The notes: generated by a model from the letters alone, not told the origin. Numbered from the stretch's first letter, positions 26,601 to 36,552 are shown. The stretch is DNA of 64,000 nucleotides from Geomonas sp. RF6 (GCF_021044625.1 NZ_CP087999.1:3369001-3433000); one strand, 5' to 3'. A program made the numbers and translations.

Positions 26601-29166
26601 AGAGATCTGGGTGATGGAGAGGGACGGGGTTGCTCGTGCCGGGGAACCGGTGCGGGTCTCGGTGCCGTTTGCCAGGGGGGAAGCGCCGGAGGAGTCGGGG
26701 GTGCGCCTCCTCGGGCCCGATGGGAAGGGGTGCCCGGTGCAACTGGACGTGCTGTCCCGCTGGCACGACAGTTCGGTGAAGTGGCTGCTGTGCGACTTCT
26801 TAGCCTCGGTTCCCGCTGCGGGAAAAGGGGTGTACCGACTTGTGGCCGGAGAGGCGGCCCCACCCCCTGCTCCGGGGATATCGATCGTGCCGGGAGAAGG
26901 GAGCTGGACCGTCGATACCGGCGTCGCCCGCTTCACCGTCGATGCACGGAAGCTGCGCCCCTTTGCCGCCGTTACCGCCCGCGGCGCCCGCTGCCTTGCC
27001 GATAGCGGCGGGGTTTGCGAGCTCATCCTGCCGGACGGCGCACGGCACCCGGCGCTGGTGGAGTCGGCAGCTCCGGAATGCGGCGGCCCCCTCCGCGCGA
27101 CGCTCGCTCTTGCAGGGCGGTTCGACGGGATCGCGAAAGCCCTCTTTTTCTGCCGCCTCCACTTCCATGCCGATCGCAGCTACGTCGGAATCGACTTCAC
27201 CCTCCACAACCCGTGCGCCGCGACCCACCCGGGAGGGATCTGGGACCTCGGTGACCCCGGCTCACTCCTTTTTTCTGAGCTTTCGCTCCAGCTCCCTTTC
27301 CCGCCGGACTGGAAGCCGATGCTGGAAGTCGCAGCGGAGCCGGGGGAGGTGGTAAGGATCGCGGGAGAGAAAGGGGCGGACCTCTCCATACGGCAGGAGT
27401 CGAGCGGTGGCCGCAGATGCCTGAGCCCCAACCACCGCACGGCGCAGGGGCCGAGCTACGCCTCAGGGCGCGGCTACCTTCTGAAAAACGGAGAGCGGGT
27501 GCTCAAGGAGGGGGACCGTGCCACCCCTTCCTTCTGGTGCGGCTTCGGCGAGCGGGGAATCGGGGTCGTTCTTCCCTGCTTCTGGCAGGAATTTCCGAAG
27601 GAGATTTCGGCAGGCGCGGATCTCCTGAAGGTTTCTGTTTTCCCTGCCGGCTCTCCGGCACTTCACGAACTGCAGGGGGGGGAGCAGAAGACGACGCAGA
27701 TCCGGGTTGACTTCGACTGTCTGCCGCGCGAGCTGGAGTGGATGAATCGACCGCTCCTTGCTGTCGCCGCACCTGAAGCGGTGCTGGATGCGGCGGTTCT
27801 TCCGGACCTTCCCCCTCCCGAGGGGGGGGACGATCTCGTCGACCGCTACCTCTCCTCGCCGCAGGAGCTCGCCGAAAAGCGGGAGGAGATCGACGAGTAC
27901 GGCTGGCGCCACTATGGCGAGGTGTACGCCGACCACGAGGCGGTGTATCACCAGGGGGAGGATCCCTTCATCTCCCACTACAACAACCAGTACGACCTCT
28001 GCGCCGGGCTCTACCGCAAGTTCCTGGCGACAGGGGAGCCGGGGTGGGGGGAGCTCGCGGGGGATCTCGCCCGGCATGTGCTGGACATCGACATCTACCA
28101 TACCGACGGCGACCGGGAGGAGTACAACGGCGGCCTCTTCTGGCACACCGAGCACTACATAAGCGCGGGGCTCGCCACCCATCGCACGTTTTCCAGAGAG
28201 CACCTCGAGAGGAAGGATCCACGCTTCTACGGTGGGGGACCGGCAGCAGAGCACTGCTACACGACCGGACTCCTCCTGCACTACTGGCTGACCGGCGACA
28301 CCCGCTTCCGCGATGCCGTGGTATCCCTTGCGGACTGGTGCTACCGGTCGCTCTCGGGCGTCCCCTCCCTTCTGGCGGTCCTCAAGAAAACGCGCAGCTA
28401 CCTGTCGCTTCTGCACCTCCGGCGGGGAGCCCCCTTTCCGCGCTACCCGTTGAGCCGCGGCACCGGAAACGCCCTCAATGCCGCTCTGGACGCCTTTCGC
28501 GCCTGCGGTGATCGCCGCTTCCTGGCACGCGCCGAGGAGCTGATCGGCGGCTCGATCCATCCCGATGATGACGTTGACGCAAGAAATCTGCTGCAACCCG
28601 AGGTGGCATGGTCGTACTCCGTCCTTCTCAACTCGGTCCTGAAATTTCTGGATCTGAAGATGGAGCTTGAGGAATGCGATGGCGGCTTCGCATTCGCAAG
28701 GGACGCTCTCCTGACCTACGCCAGATGGATGGCCAAAAACGAGTATACTTACCTTCAGCGTCCGGAAAGGTTGGAGTATCCAAATGAGACGTGGGCGGCG
28801 CAGGAACTCCGCAAGAGCGTGGTGCTCTACGGCGCTGCGCGGCATGCCCAGAACGAGGCACGGGACGCGTTCCTCGCGAAGGCACGCGAGCTGGCGGACG
28901 CTGCGGTGGTCGACCTCTCCCGTTTTTCAACCAGCAGGTGCACGAGACCTCTGGCGCTGATGCTGCAAAACGGCTGGGTAGTCCCGGCGCTCTCCACGGT
29001 GCAATTGCACGACATCGCCGTCGCAGCACACGGGAGAGGGGAGGGGGCACCGATCCCGCGACTTGGCGTCGCGTCGGTCTCGGCGAGGGTACTCTCTGAG
29101 CTTGCCGTGGCACTGCGCGAGACGAGCCTGAAGCGGGAGCTTTCCTGGCTCAGAGCAAGACTGTAA
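26590..29166 (+). CDS. RIFT-barrel / alpha-toroid protein, exo-rhamnogalacturonan lyase-like
   Basis: 858 residues, no signal peptide. The first 90 residues (RVSVPFARG, VQLDVLSRWHDSSVKWLL) match the N-terminal RIFT-barrel domain of the PcRGLX/YetA group, which includes exo-acting uronate lyases. A central beta-rich part follows, then a helical toroid (NNQYDLCAGLYRKFL, EYNGGLFWHTEHYISAG, AEHCYTTGLLLHYWL). The activity is not proven, and many relatives are unnamed. Cytoplasmic location would be odd for a lyase acting on exported polymer. Start at 26590 overlaps the preceding gene. Confidence 0.65.
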   Translation: MKAKEIWVMERDGVARAGEPVRVSVPFARGEAPEESGVRLLGPDGKGCPVQLDVLSRWHDSSVKWLLCDFLASVPAAGKGVYRLVAGEAAPPPAPGISIVPGEGSWTVDTGVARFTVDARKLRPFAAVTARGARCLADSGGVCELILPDGARHPALVESAAPECGGPLRATLALAGRFDGIAKALFFCRLHFHADRSYVGIDFTLHNPCAATHPGGIWDLGDPGSLLFSELSLQLPFPPDWKPMLEVAAEPGEVVRIAGEKGADLSIRQESSGGRRCLSPNHRTAQGPSYASGRGYLLKNGERVLKEGDRATPSFWCGFGERGIGVVLPCFWQEFPKEISAGADLLKVSVFPAGSPALHELQGGEQKTTQIRVDFDCLPRELEWMNRPLLAVAAPEAVLDAAVLPDLPPPEGGDDLVDRYLSSPQELAEKREEIDEYGWRHYGEVYADHEAVYHQGEDPFISHYNNQYDLCAGLYRKFLATGEPGWGELAGDLARHVLDIDIYHTDGDREEYNGGLFWHTEHYISAGLATHRTFSREHLERKDPRFYGGGPAAEHCYTTGLLLHYWLTGDTRFRDAVVSLADWCYRSLSGVPSLLAVLKKTRSYLSLLHLRRGAPFPRYPLSRGTGNALNAALDAFRACGDRRFLARAEELIGGSIHPDDDVDARNLLQPEVAWSYSVLLNSVLKFLDLKMELEECDGGFAFARDALLTYARWMAKNEYTYLQRPERLEYPNETWAAQELRKSVVLYGAARHAQNEARDAFLAKARELADAAVVDLSRFSTSRCTRPLALMLQNGWVVPALSTVQLHDIAVAAHGRGEGAPIPRLGVASVSARVLSELAVALRETSLKRELSWLRARL

Positions 29167-29185
29167 TCGCATACGGAGGGGAAGG

Positions 29186-30286
29186 ATGCATCCGTGGTTG
29201 AAGCAAGCTCTCTGCCGGGTTCCGGTAGCATTTGGAGTGGACAGCGCTTTCCGGTACCTGAACCGGAACCGGCTCCTCGTGGTCATGTACCATGGCGTCA
29301 CGGAACGTCTCTTCGATCCGCCGGTCTGGACGCAGCTTCCGGTCGACTCCTTCAGGCGCCAGATACTCTTCCTGCGCGACCATTACCGTCTGGTGAGCCT
29401 TGCTGAGGTAGTGGCGGCGCTTACCTCCGGGACTCCTCTCCCCGAGCGGGCGGCGCTGATAACCTTCGATGACGGCCTGAAGAACAACTTCAGTGTCGCC
29501 TTTCCCATCATGCAGGACCTGCAGGTTCCCGCCGGAATCTTCCTCACTGTCGATCTCATCGGCACCAATGAAATCCTCTGGTTTGACGAGCTCTATCTCC
29601 TCATTACGACCGGGTGGCAAAGGGGAATCCAGCTCCCCCTTCCAGGTGCGGAGGCGCAGCGGTATTACCGCGCCGGAAAACTGTGGGAGGCCTATGTCTC
29701 ATGCGCGGAGGAGTACAAGCGTGCGGGGGTGAAGGTGAGGGAGATGCTCATGACCGGATTGCGGCAGTCGGTGCCGCTCGATTATTCAGAATATCTTGCT
29801 GATCTCGGGCTGCTTGACTGGGACGAAGTGCGCTACATGCAGCGCTCGGGCCTGGTGGAGTTCGGGATGCACACGGCGACGCACAGGATTCTCGCCGAGA
29901 TGGATGACGACGAACTGCACGGGGAGATTGTGGCACCGAGGAAACGGTTCAGGGAGACGCTGGGGCACGAGGCGGAGGCATTCTGCTTCCCGAACGGGAA
30001 ACCGGGCCTCGACTTCCAGGAGAGACACCAGGAATTCCTGCCCCGCGCCGGCTATCTCTGCGCCTTTACCACCGACAGCACCCTGTACGACCTGAGCGGC
30101 GGAAACCGGTTCGGCATCGGCAGGGTCCCCGCCGGAAACGACGGCACCTCATCCCCAGACATCTTCAGACTGAGCACCTGCGGCGCCTTCTCTCTCTTGC
30201 GAAGCATTGGCCGCGGCAGGCTTTCTTGCAGCAATCCCGGAGCAGTCGGAAGGAAGGCGGGGACTCCTCGCGTGGAGGGAGCGTGA
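29186..30286 (+). CDS. NodB-type polysaccharide deacetylase
   Basis: 366 residues. VVMYHGVTERL, RQILFLRDHYRLVSL, ALITFDDGLKNN (motif 1 D-D) and EFGMHTATHRIL (motif 2 H-x3-H) define the NodB fold; EAEAFCFPNG is the motif 3 region. It differs from the XrtA deacetylase at 17712 and has an inserted segment around residues 135-185. No clear signal peptide. ATG follows GGAGGGG. The stop shares one base with the next gene. Confidence 0.85.
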   Translation: MHPWLKQALCRVPVAFGVDSAFRYLNRNRLLVVMYHGVTERLFDPPVWTQLPVDSFRRQILFLRDHYRLVSLAEVVAALTSGTPLPERAALITFDDGLKNNFSVAFPIMQDLQVPAGIFLTVDLIGTNEILWFDELYLLITTGWQRGIQLPLPGAEAQRYYRAGKLWEAYVSCAEEYKRAGVKVREMLMTGLRQSVPLDYSEYLADLGLLDWDEVRYMQRSGLVEFGMHTATHRILAEMDDDELHGEIVAPRKRFRETLGHEAEAFCFPNGKPGLDFQERHQEFLPRAGYLCAFTTDSTLYDLSGGNRFGIGRVPAGNDGTSSPDIFRLSTCGAFSLLRSIGRGRLSCSNPGAVGRKAGTPRVEGA

Positions 30287-31434
30287 TGGGCGGCGCAACT
30301 ATCGACATTGTCGACGACGCCCTCGGGCTGGACCGCCTGCAGCCGGAGTGGGATGTGCTTCACGCAGCCCTGAAGGATGACGCTACCTTCTTCATGTCTC
30401 ATCCCTGGTACCGCTGCTGGTGGGCTCATTTTGGCGGCGGCGGTGCGCTGCAGGTCCTCGTGGTGCGGAAAAGCGGGGAGACGGTCGGCATCTTTCCCCT
30501 GATGCGGCATCGCGCCTTCCTGCACGGTGTGCCGGTGCGCGCTCTCTCCTTCCTGGAGAACGGAAACTCGCTGCACAACGAGCCGCTGGTGCTGCCGGAG
30601 TGCCGGGAGAAGGTGCTGGGGGAGGTGCTGGGATACCTGTATCGGCGCCGTGACATGTGGGACGTGTTGCAGCTGAAAAACATACCGGAGGAGTCGGAGA
30701 ACTGCGCATCCCTTCTCCGCCTTCTCCTCGAGGACCGGAGGAAGTTCCAGTCGCGTCCCTCCTTCGCATCGCCGTACATCAATGTCTCCGGGACGTGGGA
30801 GACCTTCCTTTCCAGCCGCTCCGCCAGGGCGCGCAAGACATTGCGCAACATCGAGAACACCATCTGCCGTCACGGGCGCCACGAGATTGTTCAGGTCACG
30901 ACTTGGGAGGCGTACCGCGACGTCAGGGCCGAAATCGAGGACGTGGCAAGAAGCAGCTGGACCGACAGGGTCGGTGACTCGCTGGCGCAACCCGGGAACG
31001 CGGCCTTCTTCGCCGATCTCGCATGTGTGGCGGCGGCGCGGCAGGCGCTTTCGTTGTGGATCCTGAAGCTGGAGGGGAGGACGGTGGCCTTTGAGTTCCA
31101 CCTCCGCAGCGGCGCGACGGATCATGCCCTGCGGGCGTCCTATCACGAGGAGTATGCGCACCTGTCCCCGGGAGCTTTTCTGGAGATGCAGATCCTGAAG
31201 AAGTTTTTTGAGGTGCCAGCCGGGATACGCCGGATCGATTTCGGCGGCAGCTTCGATCGGTACAAGAGGCGCTGGAGTGACAGCGCCAGGGCGCACGTCT
31301 CCCTCACCGCCTTCCACGGAGGGATCGGGTCCACCATGGCCGCCCTTCATGAACTCGGGACCGTGGCGCTCCTGAGAACGGTGCGTGACAAGGTCCGGCT
31401 GATGCCGGAGATACTCGGAGGTGCACGTACATGA
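30286..31434 (+). CDS. CelD/BcsL-type GNAT acetyltransferase
   Basis: 382 residues. FFMSHPWYRCWWAHFG near the N-terminus, LRNIENTICRHG in the middle and LKKFFEVPAGIRRIDFGGSFDRYKRRW near the end are typical of the FemAB/BioF2-like acetyltransferase fold seen in exopolysaccharide clusters. ATG at 30286 has GTGGAGGGA upstream and overlaps the previous stop. Predicted to acylate an amino sugar or peptide; the substrate is unknown. Confidence 0.75.
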   Translation: MGGATIDIVDDALGLDRLQPEWDVLHAALKDDATFFMSHPWYRCWWAHFGGGGALQVLVVRKSGETVGIFPLMRHRAFLHGVPVRALSFLENGNSLHNEPLVLPECREKVLGEVLGYLYRRRDMWDVLQLKNIPEESENCASLLRLLLEDRRKFQSRPSFASPYINVSGTWETFLSSRSARARKTLRNIENTICRHGRHEIVQVTTWEAYRDVRAEIEDVARSSWTDRVGDSLAQPGNAAFFADLACVAAARQALSLWILKLEGRTVAFEFHLRSGATDHALRASYHEEYAHLSPGAFLEMQILKKFFEVPAGIRRIDFGGSFDRYKRRWSDSARAHVSLTAFHGGIGSTMAALHELGTVALLRTVRDKVRLMPEILGGART

Positions 31435-32099
31435 CGAGTATGCGGCGTATCAGGAGCCTTCTGGGGCAGGGCAAGAGGTATCTCTTCACGCACAACAGCG
31501 CGATGTGGTTTTGCGGAGCCGCGGCGGGGCGCGCGCAGTGGCGGCCGGCGGAGGGGATCCGGATAGAGTTCGATGATTTCGCCGCCTCCTGCGTATACCT
31601 GCAGAAGGAGGCAGCCCGCTTCCCCTGGATCGCTCCAGGCGCGGAGCTGGAGGCAGCGCGCCGTTGGGGGCACCATTACCCGCTCATCTACCGGGGCGGA
31701 ACGGCAGCAGGATATATAAAGATCGCACTGCAGAAGGTGTACGTGCAGGACTTCGATGCGCTGATCCCGCTAAAGGATGACGAGGCCTTCGTCTGCGACA
31801 CCTACATCGCGCCGGAATTCCGCGGCAAGGGGCTCTCCCGGGAGCTCGTCCTGGGGACCCTTGGGTGGCTCGCGCAGAGCGGCGGGCGCTATCTCTTTTG
31901 CCATATTCCTGAGTGGAACGCCGCGTCGCTGAAGCTCTACACAGGGTGCGGCTTTCTCCCGGTGAAGAAGATCAGCCACCTAAGGGTCTGCGGCTGCCGC
32001 TACTTCACGACCACTCCTGAGGAGGTCCTTGCGGCTGGGCGCCTGCTGCACGGGCACGAGGAAGCGCGTCCGCTGGTGGTTGGGGAGGGCGCGTCGTGA
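31431..32099 (+). CDS. GNAT family N-acetyltransferase
   Basis: 222 residues. The acetyl-CoA loop is visible as APEFRGKGLSRELVLG near residues 125-140, followed by EWNAASLKLYTGCGF, the usual C-terminal GNAT block. Coupled by ATGA overlap to the previous acetyltransferase. The substrate cannot be told; an amino sugar of the repeat unit is a fair guess from context. Confidence 0.8.
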   Translation: MTSMRRIRSLLGQGKRYLFTHNSAMWFCGAAAGRAQWRPAEGIRIEFDDFAASCVYLQKEAARFPWIAPGAELEAARRWGHHYPLIYRGGTAAGYIKIALQKVYVQDFDALIPLKDDEAFVCDTYIAPEFRGKGLSRELVLGTLGWLAQSGGRYLFCHIPEWNAASLKLYTGCGFLPVKKISHLRVCGCRYFTTTPEEVLAAGRLLHGHEEARPLVVGEGAS

Positions 32100-33214
32100 C
32101 TCGGGATGGAAGGGGAGAGCGTGCAACGAGCGATCTGGCTCGGGAGACACGCCGCTGCGGAATCGGAACGATCTCGCGGGAAGAGGTGCCATGGGGATGG
32201 AGGCTGGGTCGCCGCGGATTTCTCGCTCTCATGGCTGCTGCCGCCTTTTTCAGGGGAGGCGTCAAGAGAGAGGCATTTGCGGCGACCTCTGTACGTGGCA
32301 GGAGCCGCGTGATCACGGTCCACGATCCGCGTGCTTCCGCTGCCGGAACTGGCTTCGACAACGCCGACGTCGATGCCGATGTGGTGCGCGGGATGGTGCA
32401 GGAGGGTGTCCTCGCCTTCACCGGCGCTCGGGATCTCCAAACTGCGTGGCGGCAGATCATTCCCGACCCGGCGAAGCGGGTGGCGATCAAGGTGAACTGC
32501 CAGATTGAGGCGGTGTACACGAAGTCGAAGGTGGTGCAGCCGATCGTGGAGGGGCTTCTTGTGGCAGGTGTCGCGGCGGGGAACATTGTGATCTACGACA
32601 TGACAGACCACGCCTTTCACCTCGCCGGGTTCCGGCGCAACTCCGGCCCCGGCGTGAAGGTCGGCACCGTATCTGACTTTGGCGGGTACTCCCGCTTCTA
32701 CAATCATCGCCTTGCCCGATTGCTGTGCAACGACCTGTCCGGCGGGCTTCTGCCTCTCCCCGGTGTGCGGTTTCACTGTGACTACCTCATAAACGTCCCG
32801 GTGCTGAAGGCGCTGGACGGGTACTGCGGCGTCACCCTCAGCATGAAGAACCACTACGGGAGCATCGCGAACCCGGGTGAGCACCACAAGGACATCATGG
32901 AGCACATCCCCCTTGTTAACTCCCTTCCGGAGATACGGGAAAAGACGCGGCTCGTCGTTCTCGATGCCATCTTCGGCTCCTATCGCTGGGTGAATGGCCG
33001 GGATCAGAAGTACCTGTCGCGGGTCGACCGGCTGCTTCTCTCCGATGATCCGGTGGCGGTCGACGCAGTCGGGTGGCGGCTCATCGAGAAGCTGAGGAAG
33101 GAAAATGGAATGGCAGCAGTTGCCCCTCCCCCCCGCTACATACAGAGAGCTGCCGAACTTGGCATAGGCGTCGCGGATCCTTCAAGGATAGAGCTCGTTC
33201 AGATAACGATGTAG
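32096..33214 (+). CDS. DUF362 family protein with Tat-type signal
   Basis: 372 residues. A twin-arginine motif, LGRRGFLALMAAAAFF, lies about 40 residues from the GTG start, suggesting Tat export. The body has RVAIKVNCQIEAVYTKSKVV, DYLINVPVLKALDGYCGVTLSMKNHYG and LLSDDPVAVDAVGW, all typical of DUF362 proteins. No iron-sulfur CxxCxxC motif is seen. The function of DUF362 is poorly defined; members occur in exosortase and methanogenesis loci. The true start may be internal, nearer to the Tat motif. Confidence 0.75.
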   Translation: MTRDGRGERATSDLARETRRCGIGTISREEVPWGWRLGRRGFLALMAAAAFFRGGVKREAFAATSVRGRSRVITVHDPRASAAGTGFDNADVDADVVRGMVQEGVLAFTGARDLQTAWRQIIPDPAKRVAIKVNCQIEAVYTKSKVVQPIVEGLLVAGVAAGNIVIYDMTDHAFHLAGFRRNSGPGVKVGTVSDFGGYSRFYNHRLARLLCNDLSGGLLPLPGVRFHCDYLINVPVLKALDGYCGVTLSMKNHYGSIANPGEHHKDIMEHIPLVNSLPEIREKTRLVVLDAIFGSYRWVNGRDQKYLSRVDRLLLSDDPVAVDAVGWRLIEKLRKENGMAAVAPPPRYIQRAAELGIGVADPSRIELVQITM

Positions 33215-33229
33215 ACGATGGAGGAAGAT

Positions 33230-34168
33230 ATGTACTCCGGGTTTTCCCTCGAGCTTTTGCAGCAGATCCTTTGTCCCATCGATGCGGGTGCTCTCGTGCT
33301 GGAAGGCGCGCTGCAGGATCCGGTTCTCAATGGGTGCGCCCGCTGTGTTAGATGCGGGCTTCTCTACCGGGTCGAGAGTGGCATTCTCATTCTCCTGGAG
33401 CACCAACAAAAGCTCATGGATCCGGAGAGCGTCCGTGAGGCTGAGGCACGAGACGTCGACGCGGAGAATTACCACACCTACTGCAGTGAGGTCGGCGACA
33501 GGAAGGAGATCCCGCCGACTCTCTGCATGCTCGGCGAGCTCGAGGGTAAGAGGGTGCTGGAGCTTGGCTGTGGCACCGGCAGGTACTCTGTCTACCTCGC
33601 CGGAAGATCGGCATCTTTCACCGGAGTGGACTTCTCCCTTGACTCTCTGAAGCTTCTGGCGGCGGCCATGCCACAGGGGGGGAGGAGGGGGCTCGTGCTG
33701 GCGGACGCCACGAAGTTCCAAACCTCTCCGCACTCATTCGACCTCGTGCTTTGCGCCCAGGTGCTGCAGCACGTTCCAACTGCTGCGCTGCGCGAAGACC
33801 TGTACCGCCACGTGGCGCAGCAGCTTACCCCCGGCGGCGTCTTCGTCTGCAACGCATATCACCATCACCTCAGCTGGCGCATGCAGGGGCTGCCGAAGGA
33901 GGGGCGCCACGAGAGCGGGATCTTCTATCACCGCTTCACGAGGAAGGAGCTCACCGAGGAGATCGGACGACACCTGATTGTGCGGAAGTCACATCCGATC
34001 TCCGTGCACATCCCCTTCTCCGGACGTCTTGGCCTTAACGACCTTTGGCTCTCCCGCGTAGTGGAGAGGGTCCCGCTTTTGAACAACCTCGGGGAGTTGA
34101 TGCTGGTGAAGGCGAAGAAAGGGGAAGTGGCTGCCGATGGGGAAACCACATTTTCGGAGGAAGTATGA
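33230..34168 (+). CDS. Class I SAM-dependent methyltransferase with Trm112-like N-terminus
   Basis: 312 residues. The first 60 residues hold a small zinc-ribbon-like part (ILCPID, GCARCVRCGLLYRVESGI) as in Trm112/UPF0434-fused methyltransferases. The SAM site follows: VLELGCGTGRYSVYLAG (motif I), GVDFS, DATKF, and LVLCAQVLQHVP (motif IV). The ATG at 33230 has GGAGGA four bases away; an ATG at 33218 has no site. Likely O-methylates a sugar. Confidence 0.82.
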   Translation: MYSGFSLELLQQILCPIDAGALVLEGALQDPVLNGCARCVRCGLLYRVESGILILLEHQQKLMDPESVREAEARDVDAENYHTYCSEVGDRKEIPPTLCMLGELEGKRVLELGCGTGRYSVYLAGRSASFTGVDFSLDSLKLLAAAMPQGGRRGLVLADATKFQTSPHSFDLVLCAQVLQHVPTAALREDLYRHVAQQLTPGGVFVCNAYHHHLSWRMQGLPKEGRHESGIFYHRFTRKELTEEIGRHLIVRKSHPISVHIPFSGRLGLNDLWLSRVVERVPLLNNLGELMLVKAKKGEVAADGETTFSEEV

Positions 34169-35301
34169 ATCTGATTCGTGGCATGGCAGAAGAGGTTATG
34201 GGGAACGTGAAGAGGGAGCTTTGCCATCGAAGGGTGCAACCAACCTGTGCCCTCGCCTTTCTAACCTATCGCTGCACTAACTGCTGCAAGACGTGCAATC
34301 TCTGGCAGTTGGGGAAGGATGGCAGGGATGAGATGGATCGGGCTGGGTGGATGACGGCGGTGAAGAACCTGGAGCGCCTCGGCGTGCGCTCCCTGGAGAT
34401 CTTCGGAGGCGATGCGCTGTTGCGGAAGGATGTGCTCTTTGACCTCATCCGTGAGTGCCGGATCAAAGGGATCACCACGTTCCTGCCCACCAACGCGAAT
34501 CTGTGCGACAGCGAGACCCTTAAATCCCTCATCGATTCCGGCCTAGACATGCTGTACTTCTCCGTTGATGACCTTGATGAGGCCCATGATCTGGTGAGGG
34601 GCGTATCGGGAAATTTCGCGAAAATTGCAGTGGCGATAGAGGAATTCTTCAGGCTGCGAGGTGACAAGACTGTGCCTCGGCTTGGCATCGTAACCACCCT
34701 CTCCCGGATGAATTTCCGGAACTTCCCTCGCCTCGTCGAATTTCTGGAAAGCTATCCGATATCAGCGATCTACCCGCGCCCGCTGGCGGAATTCTCGCCG
34801 GAGAATGTCGCCGGCTCTCTGCTGGATGGATCCCGCCCGGAGCCCTTCTTCATGCCGACAGATGGTGAATCGCACCTGATCACCCCGGGCGAACTTGCCG
34901 AGTTCAAGGAGATGGTCAGACGGGCGCAAAGCCGCACCAGCCGCGTCTATGTGTGCTGGAAGACCTACTACTCCACATCAGATGCGACGCACCTGAAGGG
35001 TGAGTATCCCCACGCCAGCTGCCGCGTCGCGACCACCCTCATGACAATCGCTCCTAACGGCGACGTTTCTCCCTGCCCGTTTTACCGATGTTACCACCTC
35101 GGGAACATAGCCTTCGGCGAAGCGACCGGGATCTGGGGGACAGCGAAGCACCGCAGATTTATTGCCGCCCAGCAGAGCGCGAAGCTGCCTATCTGTCTCA
35201 ACTGCAACCTCAGGCCGTACCACGACTCGTCCCTCCTTGAGACCGCAAGATTTTACGCGGTCCGCGGTGCCGAAAAGGCAGGCTTGTACTGCAGGTTCTA
35301 G
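34165..35301 (+). CDS. Radical SAM protein with SPASM-like C-terminus
   Basis: 378 residues. YRCTNCCKTCNLW supplies the CX3CX2C iron-sulfur motif (C37, C41, C44), followed by EIFGGDALLRKDVL (the GGEP-like SAM region). The C-terminus has CRVATTLMTIAPNGDVSPCPFYRC and CLNCN, a likely auxiliary cluster. It could install a modification on a sugar or peptide through a radical step. The ATG overlaps the methyltransferase stop, so the two are probably a working pair. Confidence 0.82.
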   Translation: MNLIRGMAEEVMGNVKRELCHRRVQPTCALAFLTYRCTNCCKTCNLWQLGKDGRDEMDRAGWMTAVKNLERLGVRSLEIFGGDALLRKDVLFDLIRECRIKGITTFLPTNANLCDSETLKSLIDSGLDMLYFSVDDLDEAHDLVRGVSGNFAKIAVAIEEFFRLRGDKTVPRLGIVTTLSRMNFRNFPRLVEFLESYPISAIYPRPLAEFSPENVAGSLLDGSRPEPFFMPTDGESHLITPGELAEFKEMVRRAQSRTSRVYVCWKTYYSTSDATHLKGEYPHASCRVATTLMTIAPNGDVSPCPFYRCYHLGNIAFGEATGIWGTAKHRRFIAAQQSAKLPICLNCNLRPYHDSSLLETARFYAVRGAEKAGLYCRF

Positions 35302-35310
35302 GGAGGCGTG

Positions 35311-36552
35311 ATGTTGCGACCGAAGAAAGATGCTTACAATCCGAGTCAACCTCTCTCCGAAGGTGGATACCACGGGCACACCAGCGACTCCGGGACGGAG
35401 CCGCTTCCCCTGTCGCCTATGCAGCTCTGCGTAATGCACGTACTCTACTCTCTCGGGGTTGGGGGGGCCGAAAAATTGGCCTACGACATGGTTGCCAGCC
35501 TTCCCGCGCACCGGTACCGGCCCATAATGGTTTGTGTCGGTCAAAGCGGCCCCCTCGCCGAAAGGGTCCGCGCGAGGGGAATCACCCTCTACCTCCGTCC
35601 TGACAGTATAAAGGATCGGTGGGGCACGGTGTCCTGGCTGAAAGCGATCATCGAGAAAGAGCGGGTGGCGGTGGTCCACGCCCATCAGTACAACCCGTTG
35701 CACTACTCGGTTCTGGCCACCCTCGGCAGACCAGAGGTCAATCTCGTGTACACCGAGCACGGGCGGATGTACCCGGAGCGCTTGAATTGGAAGCGCTACC
35801 TGACGAACCGCCTCTTTGCCACGAGGGTCAATCACCTCGTCTCCATCTCCAGCAGCACACGGCTCGCGATGGTGCGATACGACAACCTTCCTGGACCCCG
35901 CATCTCCGTCATTCACAATGGAGTGGAGATCGACGAGGTGGGCCCGCAGTTTGATCTCAAGGAAAAGCGCCGTGCACTTGGTATCGGGGAGGGGGCTCGC
36001 GTGATCGGGACGGCCAGCCGCCTAGAGGAGATCAAGAACATCCCGACGATGCTGAGAGCTTTCAGGAGGGTGCTTCAGGCATTCCCCGACTGTGTCCTGC
36101 TCGTTGCCGGCCACGGTACGCAGCTTGAGCGTCTCACCGCCCTTGCCACCGAACTGGGGATCTCCGAGCGGGTGCACTTCCTGGGCCTGCGATCTGATCT
36201 ACGGGAGATCTTCAAGGTCATTGAGGTCTTCCTCCTTGTCTCTTTCACGGAGGGAATATCAATTACCCTCCTGGAGGCTATGGGGAGTGGCGTGCCGACC
36301 GTGGTTTCCAGGGCGGGAGGTAACCCTGAGGTCGTTCTCGACGGGGTGACGGGATACCTTGTGGAGGTGGAAGACGATGAAGCGCTGGCGCGGCGCGTGG
36401 TCGAGCTTCTGAACGATCGGGAAAAGGCCGCCCGGCTGGGAGCCCGGGGGCGTGAGCGGGTTATCGCGGATTTCAGCTTCAGCACGATGATGGAAGCATA
36501 TCTGAAGCTTTATCAACACAGGATCGAAGGAAGCCATGAGATTCGCGGATAA
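35311..36552 (+). CDS. Family 4 glycosyltransferase
   Basis: About 413 residues. HVLYSLGVGGAEKLAYDMV, VHAHQYNPLHYSVL, GTASRLEEIKNIPTML and SFTEGISITLLEAMGSG mark the GT-B fold and donor site. The first 35 residues are low in structure. ATG at 35311 is four bases after GGGAGG; a GTG three bases earlier is too close to it. It overlaps the flippase gene. Confidence 0.85.
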   Translation: MLRPKKDAYNPSQPLSEGGYHGHTSDSGTEPLPLSPMQLCVMHVLYSLGVGGAEKLAYDMVASLPAHRYRPIMVCVGQSGPLAERVRARGITLYLRPDSIKDRWGTVSWLKAIIEKERVAVVHAHQYNPLHYSVLATLGRPEVNLVYTEHGRMYPERLNWKRYLTNRLFATRVNHLVSISSSTRLAMVRYDNLPGPRISVIHNGVEIDEVGPQFDLKEKRRALGIGEGARVIGTASRLEEIKNIPTMLRAFRRVLQAFPDCVLLVAGHGTQLERLTALATELGISERVHFLGLRSDLREIFKVIEVFLLVSFTEGISITLLEAMGSGVPTVVSRAGGNPEVVLDGVTGYLVEVEDDEALARRVVELLNDREKAARLGARGRERVIADFSFSTMMEAYLKLYQHRIEGSHEIRG

